From contig JAKOGI010000365.1 of the NCBI GenBank assembly GCA_029747015.1, positions 557,001-621,000 on the forward strand: a DNA stretch of 64,000 bases, given 5' to 3'. This stretch comes from Carnegiea gigantea (lineage: Eukaryota; Streptophyta; Magnoliopsida; Caryophyllales; Cactaceae). The notes under the pieces were generated by a model. That model was not told the origin of the DNA. It saw only the letters and a program-made list of their open reading frames with translations, and did no database searches. The first letter of the stretch is position 1, and the number at the start of each line of letters is the position of its first letter. This document shows, in pieces, positions 1-11,879 of this stretch. The position numbers and the translations under genes are program-made.

Positions 1-605
1 TTATGGACCGCATGGCTTGTGTGACTCTGTTGTAGAACGCTTGCACTATCATATATTTTTGAATGATGGGGGCATAAACTTAAAAGGTCCTTGAAGTGCT
101 TTTATGCTTCATGTAGTGACTGATCTTCTCGTTGTGCAAATGAAGTAATATGATTTCTCAAGCTCACTGCCTTACTAGGAGGGAAGAACTTGGAAAGAAA
201 AGCCTTGCTTAGCTCATCCCAATTGGTGATGAATACTGATGGTAAATGGTAAAGCCAAGCCCCCGCTTTGTCCTGAAGAGAGAAAGGAAATAAGGAGAGG
301 TAGATCACATCACTAGAGGCTCTATTGATCTTCAAGATATTACACACGTCTAGAAAAGCCAAAAGGTGCAAATAGGGTCCTCCATGGGGATGCTGCGGAA
401 ATGTGATAGCTGTACCATAGAAATGAGTGTCGAGTTGAGCTCAAAATTATTGGCAGTCACAGGTGGTATAGTAGTGCTCGGGGTAAGGCTGTGAACTCAT
501 AGAGTGGCATAGTCCGGAAGGGTCCTCCTTTGCTTATCATCACTCACCATCTTAGATGTAGGTTTGGCCACTTTTTAGTCCTTTTCAATCTTTCGCTGCC
601 TCTTC
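1..605 (-). pseudogene. Athila-type Ty3/gypsy gag fragment
   Basis: Decayed gag (capsid) of an Athila retrotransposon on the minus strand, running off the left edge of the window. Reading down from about 478 the strand gives TANNFELNSTLI, a conserved Athila gag N-terminal motif. At 371-102 it gives the Retrotrans_gag core with LFPFSLQDKAGAWLYHLP and WDELSKAFLSKFFPP. The two blocks are in different frames, so there is a frameshift around 365-390. Stops continue below position 100, where the downstream part of gag should lie. The gag sits just after a minus-strand primer site and LTR (794-2102), which is the expected order. The capsid would have packaged element RNA in the cytoplasm; this copy cannot be functional. 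Family assignment is strong; exact ends are not. Confidence 0.85.
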
Positions 606-793
606 TATTTATAAAAAGTCCGCTTAATCTTGGGGTTGAACTTAAAGAATTCTCCACAATTGAGGGCTTGTACACGGAATGAAAGGCAACCTACACACAA
701 TTAAGTACACCAAAAAGAGTGAAATTTAAAAATAAAAAGAAAAGAAAAATGCATACTCAAACTCTATAGGGGTAACTCAATATCTAAATCCAC
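606..793 (-). other. Athila leader between primer site and gag
   Basis: Untranslated leader of the minus-strand Athila copy. It is A-rich on the plus strand, and I see no conserved coding motif in it. Confidence 0.5.
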
Positions 794-811
794 TCCTCAG
801 TGACAGAGCCA
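794..811 (-). other. Primer binding site, tRNA-Asp type
   Basis: On the minus strand this reads TGGCTCTGTCACTGAGGA. The canonical plant Athila site matching tRNA-Asp is TGGCGCCGTTGCCGGGGA, so 13 of 18 bases agree and most differences are C-to-T or G-to-A. It lies six bases inside the LTR end, as expected for the start of minus-strand DNA synthesis. Confidence 0.8.
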
Positions 812-817
812 AAAACT

Positions 818-2102
818 TGATCGCCATCATGAGTGCGCAGGTGTTTTCATATTGATCAAGGTCGTTCTCACGAAGAGTATATTAAATTTCCAAGTAATCC
901 TTTAAAAGTTTGCTAAGTGAAATCAAGATGTGATTCGCGTTTTTATCTTAACAATGCTAAACAATAAGGAATAACTTCAATGGCTAAAATCATCTACGGG
1001 TAACATCACCTAACAATGTGCCGATCTAACTAGCCAAACAAACACTTTTTCACCTTGTCAATTGATTCAGTGGTTAATATGTTAGAGAATTTACAAATTT
1101 CGTTCAAAATGAAGTGAATTAAATTGATCAAACTAGTCACTAATTCTCATTGGATCTTAATTTACCTAAGTTTAAGAATATGATTATCATAGGACCACTT
1201 AATTTACAATGCTTTCTCGAGTGATAATTAAACTAAGTCTAATCCTAGTTTTCCAATGTCGATCTTCATCTTTTAGTAACTCGGTCTATCATCTAACACA
1301 TATGTAGGAAGTTGGCCAAAAATTTCAAAATAGTAATCAAAATTCAAGGATTAGATTGAAACAACCAAGCAAGGGTTTAAACTAGCAAAATTAACAACAT
1401 CGGTTTGCCTTTCAACCCTTAGATAATGAAACATCTGTAAATTCTAAATCTAAACTAACAGCGGAAGTCACATGGAAAGAGAAGGAAAGAAAAACTTATT
1501 CAAGTAGACCGGATGAGGATATTTTAATCCACTTCGAAAGCCTTTGAATGATGCTCGATCTTCGCTTCCCTCACCTTAAACCCTCTCTAATGGTTGACTA
1601 TGGATACATGAAAGATGGTAAATGATGATAGTATGATAATATGATGGCAGATCATCAGCAAATCATCCAAACACTTACAACATGAAAAGTGTGAAGAAAA
1701 CTAGCAGACCCGAGGGAACAGAGCTCACCACGGTCTGACCGTAGGGGCCCCAACAGACCGTGGTCCCCACCACAACCAACCCATGGTGCCCACTGGCTTT
1801 TGGTTCCCTTTCGTTTGCCCCACTATTTTTTATTAGATCCTCTTAGACCGTGGTACTGGCTACGATATATGTGTAATTAGTGTCTTTGGGCATCTTTAGC
1901 TATCTTCATTGATCCACAAGGCCTCAAAATCTTTATTTTACTGATATACTTTCGGCTAGCAAGGTTAAAATCTATGAACACTTCTCAAACAAGCAAAATC
2001 CAAGTAGTAATAGTAGAAATTATGGCATAAATCATACAACTAAGTATAATAATCCCCTAAAATGACCCCCAAACACTAATGAAATCCTATGCAAATGTGA
2101 CA
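818..2102 (-). repeat. Athila 5' LTR, minus orientation
   Basis: On the minus strand the repeat begins TGTCACATTTGCATAG at 2102 and ends ...GCGATCA at 818, giving TG...CA termini and about 1285 bp. The primer site follows directly. The start and the tail just before the primer site resemble plant Athila LTRs. A G/C-rich imperfect dyad around ACCACGGTCTGACC and CAGACCGTGGT lies at about 1717-1770. The partner LTR is outside the window. Confidence 0.8.
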
Positions 2103-2104
2103 TC

Positions 2105-2460
2105 CATCATATATAGACTTATTCCTCTCATTTTAGGTATTTATTAACTTATTCCCCTCAATGTAAAGATAGATTTGATAATTGAATGAATTGAAGGGCT
2201 AAAGGCTAATTTCCTCTCAAAAAAAGTCCTTATCTCTAGTTTAGAGTGGTGATTTAGAGCCTTTCCTTTAAAATTTCTTTTTAGTGGTCCAAGACTTTAG
2301 CAGAGAAATTGGGTGTGAAGTATTTATCTTCTAAGGATCTCATTTTTAGGCTCTAGTCTCACAATCACCTTGATTATTAGAGATTGAATCTAAGAGGAGC
2401 ATTTACAATGAAGAATGTACTCGTGTTATACATATAATATCCTTCCCAGAAGGTGCCTAT
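2105..2460 (+). repeat. Fragment of an LTR related to chromovirus family B
   Basis: This segment aligns in opposite orientation with about 11800-12150. Shared blocks include AGGTATTTATT, GTGGTGATT, AGTGG and GAGAGAAATT or GAGAAATT. It aligns more weakly with the family-B LTR at 50000-50290. It is truncated on the left by the Athila LTR. I cannot tell whether it belongs to the Tat element that follows or is an older solo fragment. Confidence 0.45.
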
Positions 2461-2921
2461 ATGACAACCATGTAATGGAACTAAGTTAAGGGTTTGGGTG
2501 AATCAACATAAAAAATATTATAACTATCTATCCAAATTAAATAAAATCTTATTAATGGAAGACAAAACAAAGGAAGCAAAGTTAAACAGAATAGGTTAGA
2601 ATCAAAAAGTGATCTCCTAAAGGAATACGTAATTAATGAGGTGCATCCTCTTGAATAGGGTTGCACTCAAAATAAAACTATGTACATTTTTTATGTCGAA
2701 AAGTTATGTTGTGCATTATGTTTATTTTGTTAAATTTTTATTTAACATATTTCTTGAGCCACTGGTTCAGGTACAAGATACCATCATTACCACTGGGACA
2801 ATTGGACATCCAACCCATGCTCGATGGGACCTTACTGTTCTTTTTATATGTCACTTATTTATGTTAACTTTTACTTGTTTTTCTGTCTTTTGTTTTGCAT
2901 TTGTTTTCCTTGTAGCAGAAA
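2461..2921 (+). other. Leader region upstream of Tat gag, no gene seen
   Basis: A/T-rich sequence with no conserved coding motif. A pyrimidine-rich stretch ending in CCTTGTAG lies at 2880-2915, just before the gag ATG, and resembles a 3' splice site. Whether it was ever used is not shown by the sequence. Confidence 0.35.
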
Positions 2922-4110
2922 ATGACACCTCAAGTTACCATCAATTTAAACAAGCTCAGTGAGCATAAATAGCCATGATCCCTCGATGTTATGATATAGG
3001 AACCCATGTCCAAGTCATTACGATTCCGTTCCTTTCCCCAAAGGCTATCAGAAACCAAATATCGAGAACTTTGATAGTATGTATTAGGTCTCCCATGAAT
3101 ATTTGGCCTGGTTTTACATAACATGCATTAAAACTGCTTTAAATGATGTGTTACTCATCAGACATTTTATACAATCCCTTAAAATGGCATACTCACTCCA
3201 ACCACGATCATATAGAATGACCTCCAGAGGGCATTCTTGGCTCAATTTTGTGAGCTCTAAATGAAAGATCTCCATAATATACCTTGTTGACACATGATAG
3301 AGACTAAATGAGAGTGTGAATAACTTCATCACAAGGTTGATTAATCTAAGCTTGTAAGGCCCAGAAAACCTAAGGAAGTAATCGATGGTTCAAATGTGTA
3401 CGAACAATTTAAATCCTTAAATTGCTACACATGCTCACACCACCGAGCCTCAAGCTTGGATGCCCTCATGTCCAAGGTAGGCAAGGTGGGAAGACAGCTT
3501 GCCGATGAGAAATGTACACAACGAAAGAGTGAAAAAGGCAAAAGCTAAAGAAGAAGGGAGAATCAATGGCTACCTTATCAAAACGACCACAAAGCGAAGT
3601 AATGGTGGAAATGCCAACAAAAATGGCCAAGGTAAGCAAAAAGAAAATCTCTACTCACCCTCCAAGAAAGGAAGGAAAAGAAGTATCCCTTCGACCACAA
3701 CTATGTTCAAGGGAATTTATGAGCTCATGGCTACAAAAGCCATCACCTTTCCTAAGTCGAAGTAACATACTGGTGTTAATAAGACAAACAATCCTAAATA
3801 TTAGCCATACCATCAGATCATTAGTCTCTTTATAAACAATTGTTATGTCTTCAAAGACATCATCGAGGACATGATCAAGAGGGGACAAATTGAGATAGAA
3901 GGAGTTCTACCCAAAGGGACTACTGTATAGTCAAAGGCAACTTCAATGGTCAAATAGAAGGACAACTCCGATGCTTTGTCCTCAGAAACTAATGAAGGGA
4001 TCCTAATAATATCTTTATCACCTCATGCAGTCCCTATGAAATTTATTTCTAATGATGACGTGATGATAATGTGGGTCTATCCAAATGTACCTCACACTTT
4101 CCTTGGGGCA
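2922..4110 (+). pseudogene. Tat/Ogre-type gag remnant
   Basis: Broken gag of a Tat/Ogre-lineage element. It starts at ATG 2922 (MTPQVTINLNKLSEH) and continues through frameshifts. Recognisable blocks are PKGYQKPNIENFD near 3040, WFYITCIKTALNDVLLIRHF near 3105, DLQRAFLAQFCEL near 3220 and, near 3790-3910, the gag C-terminal block YHQIIS...NNCYVFKDIIEDMIKRG. The last resembles the YHR..HP...C..FKD..-type motif of Tat gag C-termini. Several stops interrupt it. The same-strand protease and reverse transcriptase follow in the normal order. Lineage is confident because the later protease-RT blocks agree. Confidence 0.8.
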
Positions 4111-4929
4111 CTATCCGTATACGTCTTTAACTTAGACCAAAGTCTAGAAGCATAAGAAACACTAGAGGAGGAGGAAAAGGAGGAGGAGGGGAGGAGGATG
4201 AGGATGATAATAATGAAGATTTTAGATGACAAACGTGCGTTAATTAGAGGTCATTTCGGCAGGATATGGCCTAAGCTTCTTAGTCCTAAGGATTTGAGAT
4301 TTAGGGATAGAAGCTACCACAAAACAAAATTAAGACGGAAAAAAGAAAGTGAGGCTAAGAAAAAGCCAAACATTGCTTCTAAGGAGGACTATGTATCACC
4401 AAGTTGCACCCTTTTTATTTTTCGTGATTACATCCCCAAGTGTTTCTTTAATAATGATTTCTCTGATGATGATAATGCCCCAGAAGATGAAGCGATCAGA
4501 TATTGTATGGTTTAATTTGCATATGAGTGGGAAAAAATGAATGCCACCTCACTAAGCACCAATTAAGAGGTGGATAAGGTAAATTTTCGGTCCTATTATC
4601 AACTCTAATTGCCATAATCAGTAAGAAAAGAGAACAAGAAAAAGAGAACACCAAAATGATCGCCAGCATCAAGGTTTGGTAAAGAACAAGAAGAAAAGGA
4701 AGCACTTCCATCAAGCTTAAATAGCAAGGTGCCACTAAAGATAAAGAGTCGACCAAAGAGCCTAAAAGGATCTTCCTATCTAGATCTCTTTCTAGGTTTA
4801 TCAACATAGATCCCAGGATGCCTAACCATTTATGATGTTTTATAAATGTCAAAAGAGCTAAGAAGAGCACATATTCAGGCTTTAGTGAACACTGATGACT
4901 ATAATGAACAAGCCAACCCTATTGAAGTG
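4111..4929 (+). pseudogene. Tat gag-protease linker remnant
   Basis: Lysine- and glutamate-rich degenerate sequence between gag and protease of the plus-strand Tat element. A block near 4855-4890 (ELRRAHIQALVNTDDY) resembles the segment before the Tat protease, which in relatives reads like R..REALL.VL.NT. Frames shift repeatedly and no complete domain can be assigned. Confidence 0.5.
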
Positions 4930-5539
4930 GAGAAGGTGTTATCCTTCCCATTAACTAGTGTGTTGCATGCATGGCTTGTATAACATTCACTAATAAAGAC
5001 CTTCAGTTAAGGTTCAAGAATCATAACAAGCCTTTATATATTACCGGCATTATTAGGGTAGCGGACAAAACAAATCCGATTCAGTTGTGATTTTGTAATC
5101 AGTGTCCTATAGTCAAGGGCGTTCAGAGCGATAAGGATAACACCAAATCAGTTGTCCAAGACATTTCTTATAATATAGGGTTTTAATAAAATGGGATAGA
5201 AAGCCTTAGACACTATTACTTTAAAAGTTGAGATAGATCACCTCTATACGGATGCTCTCTTTCATGTGATAGATGCCGACACCTCTTACAATGCCTTACT
5301 TAGGCGACTGTGGCTCCATAATAGCAAGGCTATTGTCTTGACTCTTCACCAGCATTTAAAATACACTGACAAGTATGACAATGAAAAGATCGTCCAAGGA
5401 GATACAAATCTTTTTCATGGAGAAGACGTTGCTAATGCCAAATTTTATAAGTCGGCAAATTCAAAAATCTCCCAAGTCCTTTTAAACCCAAAAGGGGTAA
5501 GCAAAGGAAAAGATCTAGACTCTAACTTTGCCTCAGAAG
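4930..5539 (+). pseudogene. Tat/Ogre-type protease region
   Basis: Retropepsin-like part of Tat pol. Near 5000 the strand reads FTNKDLQLRFKNHNKPLYIT, which matches the segment just before the protease active site. The active-site D(S/N)G region has decayed into stops. At 5221-5460 the C-terminal half is clear: DALFHVIDADTSYNALLRR followed by TLHQHLKYT and ANAKFYKSA. In related elements the middle of this block reads LLLGRPW; here the G is R and the P is L. The protease would cleave the Gag-Pol polyprotein. The region is cut by a MITE at 5540. Confidence 0.85.
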
Positions 5540-5872
5540 TAGACCTGGCAAATCGGTCATTCAGTTCGGGTATGGGTCGGGTCAAGTTCGGGTTGGGTCA
5601 TGTTCGGGTTAAATGACATTTTGGGTCGTTTCGGTTTGGGTCGGGTATGATTCGATTCGGGTCGAGTTCGGCTCAACCAATTTTCGGTCAAATACGCTAA
5701 TCATGCCAAAACAAGCAACTTTGTGGAAAATTTCGGATCGGGTATGGTTTGGGTCGGGTCAATTCAGGTTTCGGGTCCACTTTCGGGTGAGCATGTTTCG
5801 GGTGTCGGGTCGGGTATGGATCCTGGTCGTTCGGTTCGGGTTTCAGTTCTCGGGTCAGTTTTGCCAAGTCTA
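5540..5872 (+). mobile_element. hAT-like MITE, 333 bp, TCGGGT-rich
   Basis: Non-autonomous hAT-type element. Its ends are TAGACCTGGCAAA and, read on the other strand, TAGACTTGGCAAAA. It is flanked by a perfect 8-bp target duplication, CTCAGAAG, at 5532-5539 and 5873-5880. The interior is made of diverged GGGTTCGGGTCGGGT-like units and encodes nothing credible. The insertion is inside the Tat polyprotein; Tat-like sequence resumes directly after the right duplication. Strand is arbitrary. Confidence 0.93.
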
Positions 5873-6859
5873 CTCAGAAGGTCATTCCAGTTGCCAACAG
5901 TTGTACTAGTTAAGCTGAGGAGCATCAAGGCCCATGACCACTGGTGTTGCACACCTAAAGACAAAAGAAAGGTTGGCCAAAAGGCCTTGACACCAGTAGG
6001 GGAAATTGTGAATCCGTTGTCATAAGCTATACTTTTCCCCTATAAAGAATTAACTAGTTGGCTTAAAGAGAGCTTGGTTATGAGAATATCACTTAGCAAT
6101 TAGAAGGTGGCCTTAAGAAGAACCTCTTCAAATCCTCCTTTAAAAGCACACTCTTTAGGCAGTCCATTACCAGCAGACGAATCACAAAGATGTAATATGA
6201 AGAACAAGTGTGTACTTTCCAAAGCTAATAAACAACTGAAGATCTCTTATGAAGATGGAGTCCTAAAGGCATCATTTCTGGGAAGTACATCTAAAAGTGA
6301 TCGAGTATCATATGATGGGAGAATTCTCAGAGCTTATGCCATAAACGAAGTGGTTTCTAGACCATAGGAATAAGAGATGGTCTCAAAGGATGAGCGAGTT
6401 TAGGTTCAAGTCTTAGTCTTTAAAAGACTAGACAAAGTTAATGAACCTAAGTAAAAAAGCATCCGCTTTGAAAAGCAAAGGAAATAGAAGTTGAAAAAGA
6501 AAAAGAAGCAGCAACGAAAAGGCCTTGTTTGGGTTCCCAAACATAACAAAGCTAACCAAGTAAATCAGATTAATGTTATGTTCATCTTAAATGGGGAAGA
6601 TGTTCAAAATTTTGTATCTTGTCCCCATAAAGCTCCGAAATACCATCGGATAGCCTTGGCAGGTGAAATGTGTTTGAAAGTTCAAACTTAAGGTGATTCA
6701 CCTAAAAAGCTCAAATAGAAACTTAACTCCCATAGGGCAAGAGTCCTTTCATGATTTTGTTGAGGTTGTTCAACCGACACCATAAGAAATGGAAGACAAT
6801 GACTAAGCAACATTCAATGATCTTTGATAGAGAAACCTAGGAAGGACCAATGACTCTAA
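5873..6859 (+). pseudogene. Tat pol linker between protease and reverse transcriptase
   Basis: Continuation of the Tat polyprotein after the MITE. It is Lys/Arg/Ser-rich, with short readable stretches such as VFKRLDKVNEP near 6418 and RKGLVWVPKH near 6517. The F.RL..-like segment is seen in Tat elements upstream of RT. There are many stops and frameshifts, and no enzyme domain is expected here. Confidence 0.6.
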
Positions 6860-7620
6860 ACTAATTTTTATGACTGTGATGTTGAACAAGGTTGAAGTGG
6901 CACAGTATGTGCAACTCCTTGATGAGTACAAAGAATTTGCTTAGGGATACCAAGAGATGCTAGGCTTAAATCCAAACATCGTTGTTCATAAGTTGGTTGT
7001 CTTAGAAGGTTGAAAGTCGATAATGCACCATAATAGCGCTTTTGACCAGAGTTAATTGTCTAAATAAATGCTAAGGGAACAAGCTTATAAAGGCTAACTT
7101 CATTTATGAAGTTCAATACCCAACTTGATTGGCTAACATCGCCCTCATTCACTAAAAGTATGGTTAGTTTTGTATATACAGATATCAGGGGCTTAAACAA
7201 TATATGTCTTAAGGATGTTTCCATTACGATTACCAATTTCTTTGTGGATACCACTAAGGGGTTCGAGGCGTATTGTCAAATCAAAATGGATCCCGGAGAT
7301 GAGGAGTTAACTATCTTTAGCATAACATAACATATACACAGTACATGGTACTGCCATGTGTTAAAAAATGTCGAGGCCACGCACCGAAGAGTGATGATAA
7401 TCATCTTCCATGATTTTCTCTACAATTTTATTGGATTTGTAAAAACCAAAGAAAGAGAAAATCACCAGATGAGATAAGAAAAGTCACTGAGAAGCTTCAT
7501 GAGCATCAGCTCAAGATTAACGCCCCAAAATATGACTTTGATGTTACATTAGGGAGAATCCTTGGCCTGGTTGCTTGAAAAGAATAACTAGAAATTGATC
7601 CCGACAAAACCAAGACTATA
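6860..7620 (+). pseudogene. Tat/Ogre-type reverse transcriptase, degenerate
   Basis: RT region of the plus-strand Tat copy. Readable blocks are AWGYQEMPGL-like sequence and VVHKLVV near 6940-7010, VDTTKGFEAYCQIKMDPGDE at 7243-7302, and HQLKINAPKYDFDVTLGRIL near 7508-7565. Between TKGFEAY and CQIKMDP the usual SFMDG..GYN segment is missing, which implies a small internal deletion. The YxDD catalytic segment expected near 7440 is not recognisable. It would copy element RNA into DNA; this copy is dead. Confidence 0.8.
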
Positions 7621-8359
7621 CTCCAAATGCCCCCTTTAAGAAACTGAAGGATGCTAAAGAAGACTTGCTTGCATCAGGCAATTGCTCTCAAGTTATAATG
7701 AGGAGATGATTTCCTAGCAGCTCATCCATGCCCATGCAATTTAGAGCTGCCAGATGATATGCTAAATTATAAAGTTATCTTAATCAAGACAACATCATAG
7801 TAGTAGTATTTTGACAAGGCAACAGGATGTCACAGAGTCAGATTAGGGATTGTGTTCATCTTATCATCAGGAGGACTCATAGCATACTCGTTCTCTCTAC
7901 TCGAGGCATAATCAAACAATGTGGCTAAGTATGAGGCATCGATCACTGGCCTTAAGTAGAAGAAATAAATGTAGTCTTAATTTTTGAAATTGAGGAGGAA
8001 GTAGACCAAAGCTACCTCTCACCCAAGATCATGGATATGATATCTTACCTTCTGATCCAAAGAAGACAGTAGATGCAAAATGATGAGCACTAAGGTCTAC
8101 ACTCAAAAATTACACTTTCTATAAAAGAGCAGTTAATAGGGTGTTACTTGGGGACTTGTTAAAGGAAGAGTCTACTTATATTCTTCATAGGGTCATGCAA
8201 CGGTATGGCATGGTCATCAAGTAGGTCTAAAACTTACTGATCAAATCAAAAGACTAGGCTATTATTAGCCATTTATGGTCTAAGATCTAGTAAAGATCGA
8301 TAAGTTATGTCAGGCCTTCTCAAATACATGGTAATTTCATCATTAGCCATTGTAACAAC
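7621..8359 (+). pseudogene. Tat RNase H region, degenerate
   Basis: At about 7815-7935 the strand reads DKATGCHRVRLGIVFI and then SSGGLIAYSFSL...SNNVAKYEA. This matches the Tat RNase H pattern DGA....GAG....F.......SF.L....SNN.AEYEA, with several substitutions and stops. The lead Asp of the DG pair is kept but the Gly is changed. The segment after it is too eroded to read. Confidence 0.7.
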
Positions 8360-9210
8360 TCCACCCATGAACGGTATCTTAGCCCTTCCATGTATGGGTC
8401 TACATGTCATAGCCATTTCAAGCCATCATACGCACGTGGGCATTTACTTATTCTGGGAGCCACACGTTATTTCTTAAAATGGGTCGAGGGTGTTCCATTG
8501 AGAGACGTTGGGGCAAAAGAAGTCACTGACTTCATCAGGACCCATCTTATTTCTGGATACGAAGTCACTTACAAGATGATTTCTAAGAATGCCCTTTTGT
8601 TCAAAAATTAAGTGATGATAAGGCTTATAGAGAAGCATAAATTCAAACATAACTTCTCATCAAGTTATAATCCATCATCTAATGGCCAAGATAAACCATT
8701 TAATAAAGTGGTTTGAAAAATCCTAAATAAAATGAACTCAAGATCAAGGAGAGATTGGGATGAACGATTGGCTTATCAAACCACAGTTCGAATAACAACA
8801 GGTTATACGTCCTATAATTTAGTTTTCTAATTGCCCCTTCAGGTGCAATAGCCCTATCTTAAAGTGAACATGCCACTCATTGATCAAATGAAAATATTCA
8901 AGTTGACTGGTCAAACCTTAAGCATTAGATAGGTATCGGCTGATGGCTTAGCAATGAATTGAAATTTACTAAGCTTAAATGGCTGGCTACATTCAACATG
9001 TGAGTCAAATTCTACTCAGTTAGTGATGGTTATTTGGTCTTAACAATAAGGAGACCTATTCTTATTGATCGAAAGATGCAAGGGAGATTTGAGTATAAAT
9101 GGGAGGGCCCATATATATTCACTAAGGGTTGCTTATGAGTTCTCAAACTATGAGGGGCAAATGATATATTCTTTCATTAATGGAAAATTTGTGAATAAAC
9201 TCTTTGCTCA
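8360..9210 (+). pseudogene. Tat integrase region, degenerate
   Basis: Integrase core and C-terminal region of the plus-strand Tat element. At 8438-8560 it reads GHLLILGATRYFLKWVEG and REDVGAKEVTDFI-like sequence, matching GH.FI..ATDYF.KW.EA with ATD changed to ATR. Around 9000-9120 the C-terminal block VLTIRRPILIDRKMQGRFEY and KWEGPYIF matches the Tat tail where KW.GPY is conserved. The catalytic triad cannot be read intact. The remains of the element end near 9210. Confidence 0.8.
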
Positions 9211-9649
9211 ATGTTTTTGGATAGCTGAGTTTCATTGAACTACAAAAGGCTTGATTCCTTAGAAACATGGCGTATAGGCAATCCTGCTTCATACTAGACT
9301 TAGCCATAGAAATAAATAAACTCCATCTTTCCTAAATGTGAGAATTCTTGGATTTATGTGAAGCATCAACTGGTCATTTGATGTTCGTATGAGAATCATT
9401 TATTAATTGCTCTTAGTCATGCAGTTAGGCTGGTTATTATTATTTAAAAAAAAAATGTGTTGGGGAAAGCAAGATATAGGGAAAGGAAAAGAAGGGAGGG
9501 AAGAAACTCGTCAACTTTTCATTGCAATGGTGTAAATGATGCACTACAAAATGGATTAAAAACAGGAGGTATAAATGCAAAAGAATCAAAGGAAACAAAA
9601 CAAATCTAAGCATTATTAAAGGAGATTACAACGATAATCAAATTCTTGA
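9211..9649. other. Junction between Tat pol and PMD remnant, no gene seen
   Basis: There is a run of ten A at about 9449-9458 and a purine-rich tract at 9476-9506 that could be a decayed polypurine tract. I see no coding block. Confidence 0.35.
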
Positions 9650-11870
9650 GATAGTACTTCTCCTTCTCTAAATCCTACATCTTTGAGAATTAAACTTTAG
9701 CTAAGTCCACTTTTAGCTACTCCACTTCTCTTTTCTTTAGATCTAGACCGGACTCTGACTTTCTATCTAGGCTTCAATCAAATTTTGCTGCTAGATGGTC
9801 AAGTCGCTTCGCATCTTGCATATCTTTCCCTCTTCCTTTAAGGTCTCCTTTTCCTTAAGTCCAAGCTTAGAACCTTTACCAGACAAATTGTTGAGTTGAC
9901 CTTCAATGTGACCGGCTTCAGAGTAGCAAGTAAGAACTTATTCAAACAAAGTTCTAACCTAGTTAACATTCAGTAAACTATTTGATCTTTGCAATAGTCA
10001 CAGCCACAACAAATATCTTCACTGCTTTGGATGTAAGTCAGTACGCTTGTAGATGTGGATCATGGTGCGAAGTGCACTCAACGATTAAGAAACTCGTGCT
10101 TTGCTGGCTAACAAATCCCTAATGAATTTATTATCAGCAATAATGCCAATAATTAACCCTAGCTTTGAAGAGTTCTCTGTTGCACCCAATCTTCTTTCAA
10201 GTTGTAAAAAAGACTTGTTAAGGAAGTATAGATGCTTTCAATGGATGTGACTTCAACTAAGTCATTAGAAGTGTCATGCATAGGGATAATAACTGTTACA
10301 ATTAAATTAGAGTGGTCTTTTGTAGTAAAGGTTGCTTCATGTAGAGGTACCTCCACTTTTTCAAATGCTACAATTGTTGACTTAAAACTTCCTATTTGGC
10401 AGAAGTGTCTAAATTAGTAATAGGAAAATCAATTCAGACCTATTATAATGTGATTGATCAGTGAACCTTTTTGATTGACTAACTACAATAAGGAGTGTTG
10501 GTTTTGGTCTATCAGCTATAATAGTGCAAGAACAAAACCCTTTATAATAGGCATGAGGAATATAGAACTAGCTTTTATATCTTGCCCTTGAAAATAAATG
10601 TATGGTTGTACAAGATCCAGTGCGGACCTTTGTAATAGGGTGCTCTGATTAGCTTAAGCGATTAGATAGAATTCCTTAATCATGTCTAAGTTGGCAAGAA
10701 AACTAGTTGGGGGTACTAGGGTTTTAAAATCAATTGGGCTCTAACATGTATAAGAAGTACAAAGGGCGGAATGCAATAGAGAAATTTAGAATCTTCATCT
10801 ACTAGCCCCATGTCAACCATGTCTCGACCTTTAAGAGAGTCCTCATGATATGGGCTAGTTTTGAGAGTGAGATATCTCCCATTCCTATGCCTATCCTAAG
10901 GTAGTGAAAATATGCTACTGAGCAGTCCAACAAAATGAACAAGGGTCGAAAAGCCACTAGGACAGTCACTATGATGGGGCGACAACGATATTAATAGGGA
11001 AATAACTTCTTTAGACAGCCTACCACATAGTGGATCATGAAAATTATGTTTGCTTTTCTAGGATGGTCTAGATGGCTTCCTGCCTCCCCGCAGTCATAGT
11101 AGACGTTGCCAAGCATTATTGAAGCCAAAGAAATGCTTTGCCTAGAAAACCATCAAGGTTGCTATTACAAATGTTTATTATCTTATGACTTCCTTACCAT
11201 GAGGTAAGACTAAGCGACTTAACTAGAAGGCCAAGAAAGCAACAAATTCACCCTCAGCTTTTACATTCATATCTGTTAAATGCTCTTGATATGAAATGTG
11301 AAGGGGCTCCATTTCCTTACCTTAGCTTTCCCCATCTTAAAGTCCATTTGTTCCCCATAGGTGAAATAGGCATAGTAACCTTATAAAAATGGTCCATCCA
11401 TAGATCATAGTAAATATGCTTGTTTCTAATAAACTTGCAAAGCTTAATATTGATACGCAGCAGCCCAATAACTATAGCAAGATATTTACTGTAGTCAGCC
11501 AAATCTCTATTTAGAGGTAAAAGTTCCTTATATATACTCCTTAAAAATGAGTAAGCCTCCAATTCACTCTAAGTCATAAAGTGAAATGCAAATTTCTCCC
11601 ACACCATGATGTAGAGTATTATTTAGTGGACCATAAAATTTACAAAAAGCCTGCCACAGGTCTATTTCAAAGTGATAAAGAAATTGAGATGCACCCACTG
11701 GATAAAAATGTCAGCCTATTTTAATTGTTTTTCTAACCAGACGAGAATTTGTTTCGTCCATTCCTGATGAGGATGGATCCTCAAACTTCCAATATCAACA
11801 CGATAAGGAAAACAATTACACTAAAGGATGCTTCTCTTGGATTGAATCACATTCAATTGATAAGATTGTG
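9650..11870 (-). pseudogene. Plant mobile domain (PMD) protein remnant with coiled-coil tail
   Basis: Minus-strand remnant that reads like the aminotransferase-like plant mobile domain proteins of plant transposons. From about 11800 downward it gives RIHPHQEWTKQILVWLEKQL. The open stretch 11562-11317 contains YSFLRSIYKELLPLNRDL and HIYYDLWMDHFYKV. Further down come FVAFLAF and LSRLVLPHGKEVIR near 11235-11180, then coiled-coil-like LDHLAAKFD and DLKKREVE near 9800-9740. Stops and frameshifts occur throughout. Gene order suggests either the antisense ORF known from some Tat elements or a PMD gene carried by another element. The known members are element-associated, so I do not call it a host gene. 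Confidence 0.6.
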
Positions 11871-11879
11871 AAGTCTGTG

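Noticed and set aside
5540..5872. GGGTTCGGGT-like array considered as an interstitial telomeric repeat
   Set aside because: The units are not the plant telomere TTTAGGG, and the block has hAT-type ends and an 8-bp target duplication.
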